A stretch of 64,000 nt of DNA from CAYZWU01 sp964482235 (GTDB lineage Bacteria; Planctomycetota; B15-G4; CAYZWU01), in the NCBI GenBank assembly GCA_964482235.1, contig CAYZWU010000006.1, positions 116,578-180,577 of the forward strand. The letters run 5' to 3'. Below the pieces are notes generated by a model, which saw nothing but the letters and a program-made list of their open reading frames with translations, made no database searches and was not told the DNA's origin. Each line of letters opens with the position of its first letter. The first letter of the stretch is position 1. Positions 1 to 9,574 of the stretch are shown here, piece by piece. The translations under genes and the position numbers were made by a program.

Positions 1-2556
1 GTCTGGGTCGTGGTTCCCCTGTTCCAGTCGGCCGAGGTGAGCGAGCCCCGGTTCGTCATCTCGGAGATGGACAACGGGCAGCTGTTGCACGTGGCCGTGG
101 ACGAGTACCAGGCCATGGGCTGGCTGATGCTGCCCGACTCCACCGTTCAGGGATTCAGGATCGATACCGGCGAGGTCCTCGTCGAGAAGAAGGTGGCCGA
201 GGATCGCGAGATCACCTGTTTCTCCTGCCTCGTCAGCGATACCAGGGCCGCCCTCGGTTTTGCCGACGGAACGGTGCAGCTGATCGACATCGGCTTCGCG
301 ACAAGCTACTACGACTCCGACGGCGTGCCCGATGACGTGCGGTCTGAACTGGCGGAGAAGCCGCCAGGGTCCATCGCCGCCATGGGCGGGGGCATCGTGC
401 AGCTGACGCCGGAAGGCCAGTACCGCCAGCAGATCCTCCTGATCGAGGAGGTCGAGTCGGCGTCAATCTCGGACGGCCCGATCCGCCTGATCGATCATGT
501 CGAACTCTCCGACGGGCCGGTCATTGCCGTGCTCGCCGGCTCTGAGGAGGCTTTCGAGCTCAAGACCATCGTCTGCCGCCAGAAGGAAGACTTCATGACC
601 GGCGGGATGACCCTCGAGTTCGAAGAGCCCGAGACGCTGCCGAAGGTCCGGCTGGCGAAGGGCTGCCCAGAGTTCCTGGAGATCTCGAGCCGCGGGAACG
701 ACATTTATGCCGCCTGGCGGAGCGGGGAGGTCATCCGCGTGAGGCGAAGCGGCGAGGAAGGTCCCTTCATCGCCGAGAAAGGCCGCCTGACGGAATCGGG
801 AGCCGAGCTGACGAGCTTCGGTATGATTCTCGGCGACAACACACTGATCTGGGGTGATTCGCACGGCGCGGTCAAGGGTGGATTCCTAGTACCCGTCGAG
901 TCTTTTACCGGTCAGGATCTTCACGATGTCGTCCGCGACGGAAGCGCCCGCTTCGCCTTTGTCGAATCCAAGATCCTGGATCGATTGGAGGAAGGCGAAA
1001 CCCTGATCTCCATGGCGCCTTCAGGCCACAGCCGGTTGATCGCCTGCGGATTCAGCGGCGGCAAGGTGCGCATCTACAACGTGACCAGCGCCTCTACCAT
1101 CGCCACGCTCGATGTTCCCGGCGAGATGCCCGTCCTGGCACTCACCACGTCGCCGAAAGAGGACGGCTTCATCGCCGTGACGCCGGACTCGGTCTTTCAC
1201 TGCTTCCTCGATCCCCTGCATTCCGAGGCCGGCATGGCCGCTCTCTTTCTGCCGGTCTGGTACGAGGACTACGCCGAGCCGCAGCACATGTGGCAGAGTT
1301 CCAGCGCCACGGACGACACAGAGCCCAAGCTCGGATTGATGCCGCTGGTATTCGGATCTGTGAAGGCCACGTTCTACGCCATGCTGTTCGGAGCCCCCCT
1401 GGCGCTCCTTGCGGCGATCTATTCCAGCGAGTTCCTCAATCCGCGCGCCAAGGCGGCGGTCAAGCCGACGATCGAGTTGATGGCCAGCCTGCCCAGCGTG
1501 GTGCTGGGTTTCCTGGCGGCGCTCGTCTTTGCTCCCTTCGTCGAGAAGATGGTTCCCACAGTCTTTCTCCTGCTCCTCTGCGTTCCCTTCGCCATACTTT
1601 TCTGCGCCTATGTCTGGCAGCTTCTGCCGTCGGGAAGAACGCGGCGTGTCGCCGGCCTGCGACCGCTGATCATGGTCGTGCCGATCCTGCTGGGCATCCT
1701 GCTGGCTCTCGTGGTGGGACCGATGGTCGAGCAGTTCTTCTTCGACGGGGACATCAAGGGCTGGCTGGCCTGGGATCCCGGAGCGGCTGCTGCCGGTGGA
1801 GACGGCAGGTTCGCCGGCGGAATGGGAGGATGGCTGCTTCTTTGCCTGCCCGTGAGCGCCTTTGCCGCGGCCCTTCTCGGCAACCGTCTGGTCCTGCCCT
1901 GGATCAGGCGGATCACGGTCGATTCCGGAAGAACGGCCGCGGCCTGGCTGGACCTTCTCCGATTCACCTCGGTGTCCCTGCTGGCGATCGGATTGGCCCT
2001 GGCGATGGCCGCACTCTTCGACGGCCTGGGATTGGATCTCCGCGGTGACTGCTTCTTCTGGCACACCGATGTGTCCCCCCTCGACACCTACGTGCAGCGA
2101 AATGCTCTCATCGTCGGATTCGTCATGGGATTTGCCGTCATCCCGATCATCTACACCATTGCCGACGATGCTCTTTCGGCCGTTCCCGAGCACCTCCGCT
2201 CCGGTTCGCTCGGTACCGGCGCCACCCCCTGGCAGACCGCGGTGCGCATCGTCGTCCCCACCGCGATGAGCGGCCTTTTCTCGGCCCTGATGATCGGGCT
2301 CGGCCGTGCCGTGGGAGAGACCATGATCGTCCTGATGGCCCTGGGCAACACGGCCATCATGGACTGGAATGTCTTCAACGGCGCCAGGACCCTGTCGGCC
2401 AATATCGCCGTCGAGCTGCCCGAAGCGGTACGAAACAGCACGCACTACCGCACGCTTTTCCTTGCGGCGCTAGTCCTGTTCGCCATGACGTTCGTCATCA
2501 ACACCCTGGCCGAAGTGGTCCGTCTCCGTTTCCGCAAGAGGGCTGTGCAGCTATGA
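1..2556 (+). CDS. pstC: Phosphate ABC transporter permease PstC, 5'-truncated by window edge
   Basis: Inner-membrane permease of the high-affinity phosphate importer PstSCAB. The frame is open from base 1, so the true start is probably upstream; 851 codons are visible. The first ~440 residues look like a beta-propeller or WD40-type soluble domain, far larger than the short N-terminus of an ordinary ~300-residue PstC. The membrane part follows, with segments such as LLLLCVPFAILFCAYVW and an ABC-permease EAA loop (ALSAVPEHLRSGSLGTGAT...GRAVGETMIVL) near the C-terminus. Large extracytoplasmic insertions are known in some proteobacterial PstC proteins. Its stop overlaps the pstA start (ATGA). pstS is not in the window and may lie upstream. 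Confidence 0.9.
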   Translation, partial: VWVVVPLFQSAEVSEPRFVISEMDNGQLLHVAVDEYQAMGWLMLPDSTVQGFRIDTGEVLVEKKVAEDREITCFSCLVSDTRAALGFADGTVQLIDIGFATSYYDSDGVPDDVRSELAEKPPGSIAAMGGGIVQLTPEGQYRQQILLIEEVESASISDGPIRLIDHVELSDGPVIAVLAGSEEAFELKTIVCRQKEDFMTGGMTLEFEEPETLPKVRLAKGCPEFLEISSRGNDIYAAWRSGEVIRVRRSGEEGPFIAEKGRLTESGAELTSFGMILGDNTLIWGDSHGAVKGGFLVPVESFTGQDLHDVVRDGSARFAFVESKILDRLEEGETLISMAPSGHSRLIACGFSGGKVRIYNVTSASTIATLDVPGEMPVLALTTSPKEDGFIAVTPDSVFHCFLDPLHSEAGMAALFLPVWYEDYAEPQHMWQSSSATDDTEPKLGLMPLVFGSVKATFYAMLFGAPLALLAAIYSSEFLNPRAKAAVKPTIELMASLPSVVLGFLAALVFAPFVEKMVPTVFLLLLCVPFAILFCAYVWQLLPSGRTRRVAGLRPLIMVVPILLGILLALVVGPMVEQFFFDGDIKGWLAWDPGAAAAGGDGRFAGGMGGWLLLCLPVSAFAAALLGNRLVLPWIRRITVDSGRTAAAWLDLLRFTSVSLLAIGLALAMAALFDGLGLDLRGDCFFWHTDVSPLDTYVQRNALIVGFVMGFAVIPIIYTIADDALSAVPEHLRSGSLGTGATPWQTAVRIVVPTAMSGLFSALMIGLGRAVGETMIVLMALGNTAIMDWNVFNGARTLSANIAVELPEAVRNSTHYRTLFLAALVLFAMTFVINTLAEVVRLRFRKRAVQL

Positions 2557-4844
2557 CGAAGAAGGAGGTCGCAGCAGTCGACGCGAGACCGGATCTGCAC
2601 GAGGCGGCACCGGAGAGCGATCCCACGAAGCCGGGGACCGCCGAATCCAAGCCGAAGCCTCGTCCGCAGCGCCGCCGGGCGGTCACGTCGCTCTTCGCCG
2701 TCGGCGAACCGATGATCTGGCTGACCGGCGGGGCCCTGGTGCTTTGCCTCGTCATGGTTCTCGGACTGCTTGCCTTGATCTTCTTCTACGGCATGGCCAC
2801 GTTCTGGCCCCTCGAAATCGTCAGGTACGCGAATCTCGACGGCACCGTCTACATGGGCGAGGTGACGCGCTTCGAGTCGTTTCAACCCGCCGAGGAAACC
2901 ATCCGCTCCCTCCCGCCCGAAGAGGAGAAGCGGGCCCGCGAGCAAATGCGCGAGAGCGACGGCAGTGTCATGAGGAGCCTGATTCGGACCGGCAACTTCA
3001 AGCTGACGCAGAATCACTTCCAGTGGGTCGAGGATTTCAAGATCGCGGGGCGGACTTTTCCCCGGTGGGTCCTGGTACTGGAAAGAATGGAATGGGGGCG
3101 TTTTTACGGCTTCCCCGAAGCGTTCGTCATCAAGGCCAAGACGATCGAGCCGCGCGATGACGAGGGCAACTTCAAGTCCCCGGCGCAGAAGAAGGAAGAG
3201 GCTCTCGCTGCCATCGAGGCGTTCTCCCCGCGTCACGGCGGCGTCTATCAGGTGCTGGCCGAGGTGTACGAGGGAGGGGAGCAGCGGCAGTGTCTTCTCG
3301 CTGTCGATGAGCTGGACGCCGCCTCGGACATCATCGCCGTTGCCGAGGTCCTCGAGGGAGCCGGCGCGGCCTGGGACGGCTTCAAGGAATTCCACGACGA
3401 GGTGCTCGCGCATCTGAAGGAAAGGCGCAGCCTCGAGAAGTTCGACACAGGCGAGGTCAACGAGGTTCAGGAAGAGGCGCGGCTTGCCGTGAAGGAAGCC
3501 GAGCTCGATCTCAGGGACGCACGGGCCGAGTTCGGGCTCTCGTCGTCCCTGTACGCAGCAGCCCGCGAGAAATACAACGAGGCGGAAAAGCGCTTCGCCG
3601 AGAAGGAAGCCTGGGCCGGCAAGGAGTTCACCCGGATCCGCCGCCAGATCGAGCAGATCAACGAGCAGAACGGCCGCTACCTGATTTCCATGGTGACGGC
3701 AGGCGAGGGAGAGCAGCCGCCGCAGCGAAGGATGATGCGGCTGGACGAGATCGTCCGCGCCTATCCTGCGAACCAGCTAACCTTCTTCGACAAGATCGGC
3801 ATCTACTTCTCACGGTGGTGGGAGTATCTTTCCGATGAGCCGCGCGAGGCCAACTCCGAGGGCGGGGTCTTTCCGGCCATCTTCGGCACCGTGGTCATGA
3901 CCCTGATGATGGCCCTGGCCGTTGTGCCCTTCGGCGTGCTGGCCGCTCTCTACCTTCGGGAATATGCCAAGGCCGGCCCCGTGGTCAGCGCCGTGCGCAT
4001 CGCTGTCAACAACCTCGCCGGCGTGCCCAGCATCGTCTTCGGTGTCTTCGGCCTCGGCTTCTTCTGTTACGGCGTCGGATCGTTCATCGACGGCGGCCCG
4101 AGCTGGGTGATGCCGGAAACGTCGTGGTTCATCGTGCTCAGCGTCACCGCCGTTGTCGCCGCTGCGGCGTTCTTCACCTATCTGCGCAGCGTCAACCGGC
4201 CGGGAACGCCGGTCACCACGGCGAAGAGGGCACTGCGGTACAGTTCCATCGTTCTCTGGATCGGGGCGACCATCACGCTGCTGGTCCTTGTCGCCACCAC
4301 GCCGTTCTTCGATGGATTCTACCGGGGCAGCCTGCCCAATCCGACCTTCGGCAAGGGGGCACTGATCTGGGCCTCGTTCACCCTGGCCCTGATGACGCTG
4401 CCCGTCGTGATCGTTGCCACCGAGGAGGCTCTTTCCGCTGTCCCTAACTCGATGCGGGAAGGGTCGTACGCCTGCGGCGCCAGCAAGTGGCAGACCATTC
4501 GGCGCATCGTTCTGCCGCGCGCGTTGCCGGGCATCATGACCGGAATGATCCTGGCCATGGCCCGCGGCGCCGGCGAGGTGGCTCCTCTCATGCTGGTCGG
4601 GGCCGTGAAGCTGGCGCCCGAGCTGCCCCTCGACCTGGGCCCGCCCTTCGGCCTCAACCGCAGCTTCATGCACCTTGGCTTCCACATCTACGATGTGGGG
4701 TTTCAGAGCCAGAACTCCGAGGCGGCCAAGCCCATGGTGTTCACCACGACGCTTCTGCTGATCTTCATCATTGCGGTGATGAACATCTTTGCCGTCTGGA
4801 TGCGTTCGCGTCTGCGCAGGCGTTTTGTTTCGGATCAGTTCTGA
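2553..4844 (+). CDS. pstA: Phosphate ABC transporter permease PstA with large extracytoplasmic insertion
   Basis: Second permease subunit of PstSCAB, 763 residues against about 280-300 for a minimal PstA. There is a cytoplasmic N-terminal stretch, a first membrane segment near residues 55-80, then roughly 350 residues of charged soluble sequence. Part of that is strongly coiled-coil-like (VQEEARLAVKEAELDLRDA and following). The classical six-helix permease core follows from about residue 440, with EAA loop ALSAVPNSMREGSYACGASK and ARGAGEVAPLMLVG. The start overlaps the pstC stop by four bases, implying translational coupling. Together with PstC it gives the transporter an unusually large domain outside the membrane. 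Confidence 0.92.
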   Translation: MTKKEVAAVDARPDLHEAAPESDPTKPGTAESKPKPRPQRRRAVTSLFAVGEPMIWLTGGALVLCLVMVLGLLALIFFYGMATFWPLEIVRYANLDGTVYMGEVTRFESFQPAEETIRSLPPEEEKRAREQMRESDGSVMRSLIRTGNFKLTQNHFQWVEDFKIAGRTFPRWVLVLERMEWGRFYGFPEAFVIKAKTIEPRDDEGNFKSPAQKKEEALAAIEAFSPRHGGVYQVLAEVYEGGEQRQCLLAVDELDAASDIIAVAEVLEGAGAAWDGFKEFHDEVLAHLKERRSLEKFDTGEVNEVQEEARLAVKEAELDLRDARAEFGLSSSLYAAAREKYNEAEKRFAEKEAWAGKEFTRIRRQIEQINEQNGRYLISMVTAGEGEQPPQRRMMRLDEIVRAYPANQLTFFDKIGIYFSRWWEYLSDEPREANSEGGVFPAIFGTVVMTLMMALAVVPFGVLAALYLREYAKAGPVVSAVRIAVNNLAGVPSIVFGVFGLGFFCYGVGSFIDGGPSWVMPETSWFIVLSVTAVVAAAAFFTYLRSVNRPGTPVTTAKRALRYSSIVLWIGATITLLVLVATTPFFDGFYRGSLPNPTFGKGALIWASFTLALMTLPVVIVATEEALSAVPNSMREGSYACGASKWQTIRRIVLPRALPGIMTGMILAMARGAGEVAPLMLVGAVKLAPELPLDLGPPFGLNRSFMHLGFHIYDVGFQSQNSEAAKPMVFTTTLLLIFIIAVMNIFAVWMRSRLRRRFVSDQF

Positions 4845-4905
4845 TCGGGGAGCCTGAAAGGTCCCGGATCGTTGTCGATCGGGAATCCGGAAAGAGAGAA
4901 TCGGT

Positions 4906-5802
4906 ATGAATGAAAGCATTCTCGAGGCGGGACGCCAGGAAGAAGGTCCCGGTCCGATCTACAGGGAATCGAACGAGCCGAGCCGGCTGGAGGCGATCGT
5001 TCGCGGCGAGCTGATACCGGCTGAGATCCACGAGACCGTGCTCGAGGAGGAGCCCGTCCTGGAGATCGAGAACTTCAACCTCTGGTACGGCGAGAAACAG
5101 GCTCTTTTTGACATCAGCATCCCCATATCATCGGGGAAGGTCACGGCCCTGATCGGCCCCTCGGGATGCGGCAAGAGCACGCTGCTCCGGTCGGTCAACA
5201 GGATCAACGACCTCATCGACACGCTCCGCATCACGGGCGACATGAAGCTCAACGGCGACTCGATCTACGATCCGAGCGTCGACGTCATCGAGCTGCGCAA
5301 GCGGATGGGTATGGTCTTCCAGAAGCCCAATCCCTTTCCCATGAGCATCTATGAAAACGTGGTCTACCCCCTGCGCATCGACGGCGAGCGCAGGAAATCG
5401 GTCCTGGACGAGGTGTGCGAGCGCAGCCTGCGGGGCGCGGCGCTCTGGGACGAGGTGAAGAACCGTATCGACGACAACGCCCTGGGGCTGTCGGGTGGAC
5501 AGCAGCAGCGGCTCTGCATCGCGCGAGCCATCTCTGCCGAACCGGAGGTCCTCCTGATGGACGAACCCTGCTCCGCTCTCGATCCCATCGCAACGGGCAA
5601 GATCGAGGATCTGATCTACGAGCTCAAGGGCGACTACACCATCCTGATCGTGACCCACAACATGCAGCAGGCCTCTCGCACGAGCGATTTCACGGCGCTG
5701 ATGTACCTGGGGCAGATCGTGGAATACGGTTCGACGAACAACATCTTCGCCAGGCCGCGCTTGAAGGAAACGGAAGATTATGTCACGGGACGGTTCGGAT
5801 AG
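4906..5802 (+). CDS. pstB: Phosphate ABC transporter ATP-binding protein PstB
   Basis: ATPase subunit that energises phosphate import through PstCA. The 298 residues contain Walker A GPSGCGKST (about residue 84), Q-loop VFQKPNPFPMS, signature LSGGQQQR, Walker B VLLMDEP and the switch histidine in VTHNMQQ. All are as expected for PstB. An extra ~45-residue N-terminal extension precedes the ABC domain. It starts 61 bases after pstA with no obvious terminator between, so pstCAB is one operon. PstB with PhoU normally also signals phosphate status to PhoR, whose genes lie just downstream on the opposite strand. Confidence 0.95.
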   Translation: MNESILEAGRQEEGPGPIYRESNEPSRLEAIVRGELIPAEIHETVLEEEPVLEIENFNLWYGEKQALFDISIPISSGKVTALIGPSGCGKSTLLRSVNRINDLIDTLRITGDMKLNGDSIYDPSVDVIELRKRMGMVFQKPNPFPMSIYENVVYPLRIDGERRKSVLDEVCERSLRGAALWDEVKNRIDDNALGLSGGQQQRLCIARAISAEPEVLLMDEPCSALDPIATGKIEDLIYELKGDYTILIVTHNMQQASRTSDFTALMYLGQIVEYGSTNNIFARPRLKETEDYVTGRFG

Positions 5803-5818
5803 AAGTCCCGGTCCCTCG

Positions 5819-5864
5819 ATCCGGCGGATGCATCGCCTGCCGGATCTTACAGTACTTATTTTTT
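5819..5864 (+). terminator. Possible rho-independent terminator after pstB
   Basis: A 7-bp stem (ATCCGGC at 5819-5825 with GCCGGAT at 5839-5845) with further GC pairing inside the loop is followed, after about 13 bases, by a T-run at 5859-5864. The gap between stem and T-run is longer than ideal, so termination may be partial and the lipoprotein gene could still be read through. Confidence 0.4.
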
Positions 5865-5896
5865 CATTGCAGATAGATCGCAAGGGAGACTGAACA

Positions 5897-6406
5897 ATGA
5901 CTCGCAAGAGAATCGGCTCGCTTCTGACACTTGTCGTCGCATCGGCCATGCTGCTCGCGACCTTCGGCTGCCAGGGCACCCATCAGCACGAAGAGGATGC
6001 CTGCAAAGCCGCGTGCAAAGCCGCGTGCAAAGCTGGAGACAAAGCCGGATGCGACGCTGCAGGGCTGTGCAAGACCGGCTTCGTGACCGAGGTCGAGGAC
6101 GACCGCCTCTGGGTGCTCCGTCCCGGCGAGGAGAAAAGCGAAAAGCACATCACCATGGTGGGCGCCGGCCCCGGCGGCATGACGATCAAGGCTCTCGACA
6201 AGGCGACGGCCCTGGAGTACATCGCCACCAAGCCCGGATTCGCGGCCGAGGTCGATGAGGAGGGCAGGATCTGGATCTACCTCCGGAACGAGGCCCGGGA
6301 GAAGCCGGAAAAACACATAACCCGCGTTGGTGCCGGCCCGATGGGAACGACCCTCAAGGCTCTTGATCGCAAGACTCTTGATGCTTACATGGCGATGGGA
6401 GGCTGA
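5897..6406 (+). CDS. Small lipoprotein with Cys/Lys-rich repeat and duplicated domain
   Basis: Unrecognised 169-residue exported protein. It has a basic N-terminus, a hydrophobic segment and a lipobox-like ATFGC, so Cys26 is probably lipidated. Directly after comes a low-complexity run CKAACKAACKAGDKAGC. Two related ~45-residue units follow, each with an aromatic-rich start (DRLWVLRPGEE; GRIWIYLRNEA) and then KHIT-VGAGP-G-T-KALD. The unit looks like an internal duplication of a small domain. It lies between pstB and phoR, so a role in phosphate physiology is possible but unproven. Its 3' end overlaps the convergent phoR gene by 53 bases. Confidence 0.75.
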   Translation: MTRKRIGSLLTLVVASAMLLATFGCQGTHQHEEDACKAACKAACKAGDKAGCDAAGLCKTGFVTEVEDDRLWVLRPGEEKSEKHITMVGAGPGGMTIKALDKATALEYIATKPGFAAEVDEEGRIWIYLRNEAREKPEKHITRVGAGPMGTTLKALDRKTLDAYMAMGG

Positions 6407-8159
6407 TGGTGAAGACGCTGCCCTCGCCCGGGCGGCTCTTCACGGAGATGCGGCCGCCGTGGGCCTGGGTGATGTGCTTGGCGATGGCCAGGCCGAGACC
6501 TGTTCCGCCCTGCTTGCGGCTTCTCGCCTTGTCCACCCTGTAGAATCGCTCGAAGAGACGCGGCAGATGCTCTTCGGCGATTCCCAGCCCCTCGTCGCGG
6601 ATGTTGATGACCACTCTTTCACCCTCCTCGAGCATCTCGATCCAGACGACTCCGCCGGTGTCGCTGTACTTGATGGCATTGGTGAGCAGGTTGATGACGG
6701 CCTGCTCGAGAAGAGGCGCATTGATCCGTCCCATGATTTCGGAGCGGCAGTCGCATTCGAGCCTGATTCCGGCGGCCTCGGCCTGATCCTCGCAGAACCG
6801 CATGGCGCTGGTGAGCACGTCGGCCACGGGACAGATCGTGAGGGAGATCTCCCTTCGCTCCGTTTCCTGCTCGATTCGTGAGAGGCTGAGAAGGTCGTCG
6901 ATGATGGCCGCCAGACGATCCGCGTGGCGTCTCGTGATCTCGAGGAAGCGCCTTGCATCCTCTTTGTCATCGAGGGCGCCGTCGAGCAAGGTCTCGACGG
7001 AACCGAGGATCGAGGTAATAGGCGTCTTCAGCTCGTGGGATACGTTTGCCACGAAGTCGCGGCGGATGTTCTCGAGCTGCCTGAGCCTTGTGATGTCGTT
7101 CAGCACGATCAGGGCGCCGATCCGCTCGTTGTTCTCACCGCGCAGCACCGTTCCGTGAGCCTGGATCAAACGGTCGCGGTTTTCTCCGAAGACAAGCTCT
7201 TTCTCGATGGGCTTGTTGCTGGCAAGAGCCCGGGAAACGAATCGCTGGAGATCGGTGTTCCTGACGATCTCCTGGATGGTTCGGCCCCCGGCTCCTCTCT
7301 CATCCACCTCGAGCATCCGGCTGGCAGCCGGATTCATGCTGATCAAGCACTCCTTGTCATCAACCCCCAGAACACCTTCGACCATGCTGGAGAGCACGGC
7401 CTGCTGTTCGTTGCGCTGCTTGAGAACGGTGCGGATCCTGTGGTCCAGCTTGGAGGCCATCTGGTTCATCGATTCGGCGAGAGAAGCTATTTCCAGGGAG
7501 CCCGTGACGTTGAGCCTGTGTTCCAGTTCCCCCCGCGCGAACTTGTCCGCTCCGTCGCGCAGCGTCTCGAGCGGCCGTGTGATGCGGCGGGAGACGATCA
7601 GGCTGATCAGGGCGGCGATCAAGGCGATCCCCAGGCCCCAGATCGCAATTTCGAAGTACTGCGATCCGAGGGCATCCTCGATGGCCGTGACGGGCAGTGC
7701 CGTGCGGACCGCGGCCTCGACCTCCCCTTCATGTTTGAGGGGAACGGCGACGTACATCATCGTCTGCCGGAGCGTGAAGCTGTAACGCGTGCTGGTGCCG
7801 ATGCGGCCGGCCAGGGCTTCCCTGATCTCGGGGCGCTCGGCATGGTTGTCCATGCGCCCGGGATTTTCACGGGAATCGCCGATCACCTTTCCGCTGGGCA
7901 GAATCACGGTGATGCGGGTATTGGACCTCTCTCCGAGCTTCCGGCTGATATTCTCGACAGCGGCCGCTTCGTCGCCCAGCAGCTGCGGAGCGATGTGACA
8001 CTCGGCCAGGCGGGCGCGCGACTCCAGGTCCTCCTCCACGTTATCGAGATAGAACTGCCTGAAGATATGGGATGTGGAGAATGTCACGGCGAAGAGCGCG
8101 ACCAGTGTGATGAAAAGGTACGATGGAAAGAGCTGCCAGAGAAACCGCCGTCTTGCCAT
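6354..8159 (-). CDS. phoR: Phosphate regulon sensor histidine kinase PhoR
   Basis: Membrane sensor kinase that phosphorylates PhoB when phosphate is scarce. The 601 residues show a first membrane helix near residues 8-28, an extracytoplasmic sensor region, a second helix near 170-190 (IAIWGLGIALIAALISLIVS) and a HAMP linker. A PAS domain follows (VLSSMVEGVLGVDDKECLIS), then the HisKA box FVANVSHELKTPITSI with the phosphoacceptor His, and an HATPase domain with GTGLGLAIAK. It begins 3 bases after the phoB stop, so the two are cotranscribed. A long extracytoplasmic sensor domain makes it PhoR/PnpS-like, not the E. coli type. The 3' end overlaps the lipoprotein gene. Confidence 0.9.
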   Translation of the reverse strand: MARRRFLWQLFPSYLFITLVALFAVTFSTSHIFRQFYLDNVEEDLESRARLAECHIAPQLLGDEAAAVENISRKLGERSNTRITVILPSGKVIGDSRENPGRMDNHAERPEIREALAGRIGTSTRYSFTLRQTMMYVAVPLKHEGEVEAAVRTALPVTAIEDALGSQYFEIAIWGLGIALIAALISLIVSRRITRPLETLRDGADKFARGELEHRLNVTGSLEIASLAESMNQMASKLDHRIRTVLKQRNEQQAVLSSMVEGVLGVDDKECLISMNPAASRMLEVDERGAGGRTIQEIVRNTDLQRFVSRALASNKPIEKELVFGENRDRLIQAHGTVLRGENNERIGALIVLNDITRLRQLENIRRDFVANVSHELKTPITSILGSVETLLDGALDDKEDARRFLEITRRHADRLAAIIDDLLSLSRIEQETERREISLTICPVADVLTSAMRFCEDQAEAAGIRLECDCRSEIMGRINAPLLEQAVINLLTNAIKYSDTGGVVWIEMLEEGERVVINIRDEGLGIAEEHLPRLFERFYRVDKARSRKQGGTGLGLAIAKHITQAHGGRISVKSRPGEGSVFTISLPSPCKHQESCDQEP

Positions 8160-8162
8160 GAA

Positions 8163-8849
8163 TCAATCCTTGAAACGATAGCCGATCCCCCGGATCGTCT
8201 CGATGTTCTTGCCGAGGGGGCCCAGTTTTTTTCGCAGACCGACGATCTGCACGTCAACGGATCTGTCGGTGACGATGTGATCCTCACCCTTCACTCCGTC
8301 GATGATCTGGTAGCGGCTGAAGACCCAGCCGGGCCTGCGGGCCAGGAAATGCAGGATGCGGAACTCGGAGAGTGTCAGGGCGACGGGTTCGCCGTTGGCG
8401 TGAACCTCGTACCGGCCCGGATCGATTACCAGGTTTTTGAACCTGACGGTCGCGCTTTCGTCCTGGGGTGGATTCTCGCGGCGCCGTAGAACGGCTTTCA
8501 CGCGGGCAATCAGGACACGCGGGCTGAACGGCTTGGTGATGTAATCGTCCGCGCCAAGTTCGAGACCGGTCACGATATCAGCCTCCTCTCCCTTGGCGGT
8601 CACCATGATGATGGGGATGTTTGACGTGGCAGCGTGGGATTTCATGGTCCGGCAGACCTCGAGGCCGTTCAGACCGGGGAGCATCAGGTCGAGCAGCACG
8701 AGATCGTATTTTTCGCCGGCCGCGGCCTTCAGTGCTTCTTCACCAGTCTGAACACACGTGGCGTCCATGCCTTCGCGGACCAGGTTGTATCGAAGCAGCT
8801 CGAGAATGTCTTCTTCATCTTCGACGAGGAGGATTCTTTCTTTTGGCAT
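8163..8849 (-). CDS. phoB: Phosphate regulon response regulator PhoB
   Basis: OmpR/PhoB-type DNA-binding response regulator of 228 residues. The receiver domain starts ILLVEDEEDILELL (acidic pair) and carries the phosphorylated Asp in LVLLDLMLPG, the Thr in MVTAK and the Lys in ITKPFSPR. The C-terminal winged helix has LTLSEFRILHFLARRPG and DRSVDVQIVGLRKKLG. It sits between phoU (62 bases upstream) and phoR (3 bases downstream) in a phoU-phoB-phoR operon. Its expected targets include the facing pst operon. I could not identify convincing Pho boxes in the window. Confidence 0.93.
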   Translation of the reverse strand: MPKERILLVEDEEDILELLRYNLVREGMDATCVQTGEEALKAAAGEKYDLVLLDLMLPGLNGLEVCRTMKSHAATSNIPIIMVTAKGEEADIVTGLELGADDYITKPFSPRVLIARVKAVLRRRENPPQDESATVRFKNLVIDPGRYEVHANGEPVALTLSEFRILHFLARRPGWVFSRYQIIDGVKGEDHIVTDRSVDVQIVGLRKKLGPLGKNIETIRGIGYRFKD

Positions 8850-8911
8850 CGATTTTCGGCCTTACAAGGTTACCGGTATCAGGGTAGTGTCCGAGCTCAC
8901 GCGACTCAAGA

Positions 8912-9574
8912 TCAGCTGCAGTCAGCTCCGTGCCGGATTATTTTTCCTTCCACCATGTAGATGATGTCTTCTGCGATATTCGTAGCCAGATCGGCGATGC
9001 GCTCCAGGTGACGGGACACGAAGAGTAGCTGGAGCAGGCCGTGGACGTTTCCGGTCTCCGTGGTGACCTTCTGCTTCACGTAGTGGAACATGTTGAGCAG
9101 GATCGCATCGACCTCGTCGTCGTCGGCGAACACGCTGCGCGCCGTGTCCACGTCGAGATTGACCAGGGCGTCCAGGCTTCTGGTGAGCATCGACCGGGCC
9201 GTGGCCACCATCACGTCAAGGTCGGCCGGCATCGCCGTCTCCGGTTCGGGGGTTCGCGAGAGGGCCAGTTCGGCGATATTGGCCGCCAGGTCGCCGATGC
9301 GCTCCAGTCCGTTGTTGATCTTGAGAATCGCCACGATAAATCTCAGGTCGATGGCCACCGGTTGATGGAGAGCGAGAATCTTCAGACCATCCTCCTCGAC
9401 TTCGATCTCCATCCTGTCGATTTTTATGTCGTTTTCGACAATCTCCTCGGCCAGCTTCTTGTCGATCCTGTTGAAAGCCACGAGGGATTTCTGAACGGCC
9501 TCCTCGACCTCGGCGCTGAGCGATAGTATCTTCTTCTTCAGGTTTTCGATGTCTGTATGCAGATGTCGTGTCAT
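8912..9574 (-). CDS. phoU: Phosphate transport system regulator PhoU
   Basis: 220-residue all-helical PhoU, normal length, made of two repeated three-helix units. Each has the E/DxxxD-type metal-binding pattern: VAFNRIDKKLAEEIVENDIK with ERIGDLAANIAE in the first, ERIADLATNIAEDIIYMVEG in the second. PhoU connects the Pst transporter with PhoR and represses the regulon when phosphate is plentiful. It is the first gene of the phoU-phoB-phoR operon. The ATG at 9574 starts the conserved MTRHLHTDIENLKK, matching the family N-terminus. Confidence 0.93.
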   Translation of the reverse strand: MTRHLHTDIENLKKKILSLSAEVEEAVQKSLVAFNRIDKKLAEEIVENDIKIDRMEIEVEEDGLKILALHQPVAIDLRFIVAILKINNGLERIGDLAANIAELALSRTPEPETAMPADLDVMVATARSMLTRSLDALVNLDVDTARSVFADDDEVDAILLNMFHYVKQKVTTETGNVHGLLQLLFVSRHLERIADLATNIAEDIIYMVEGKIIRHGADCS

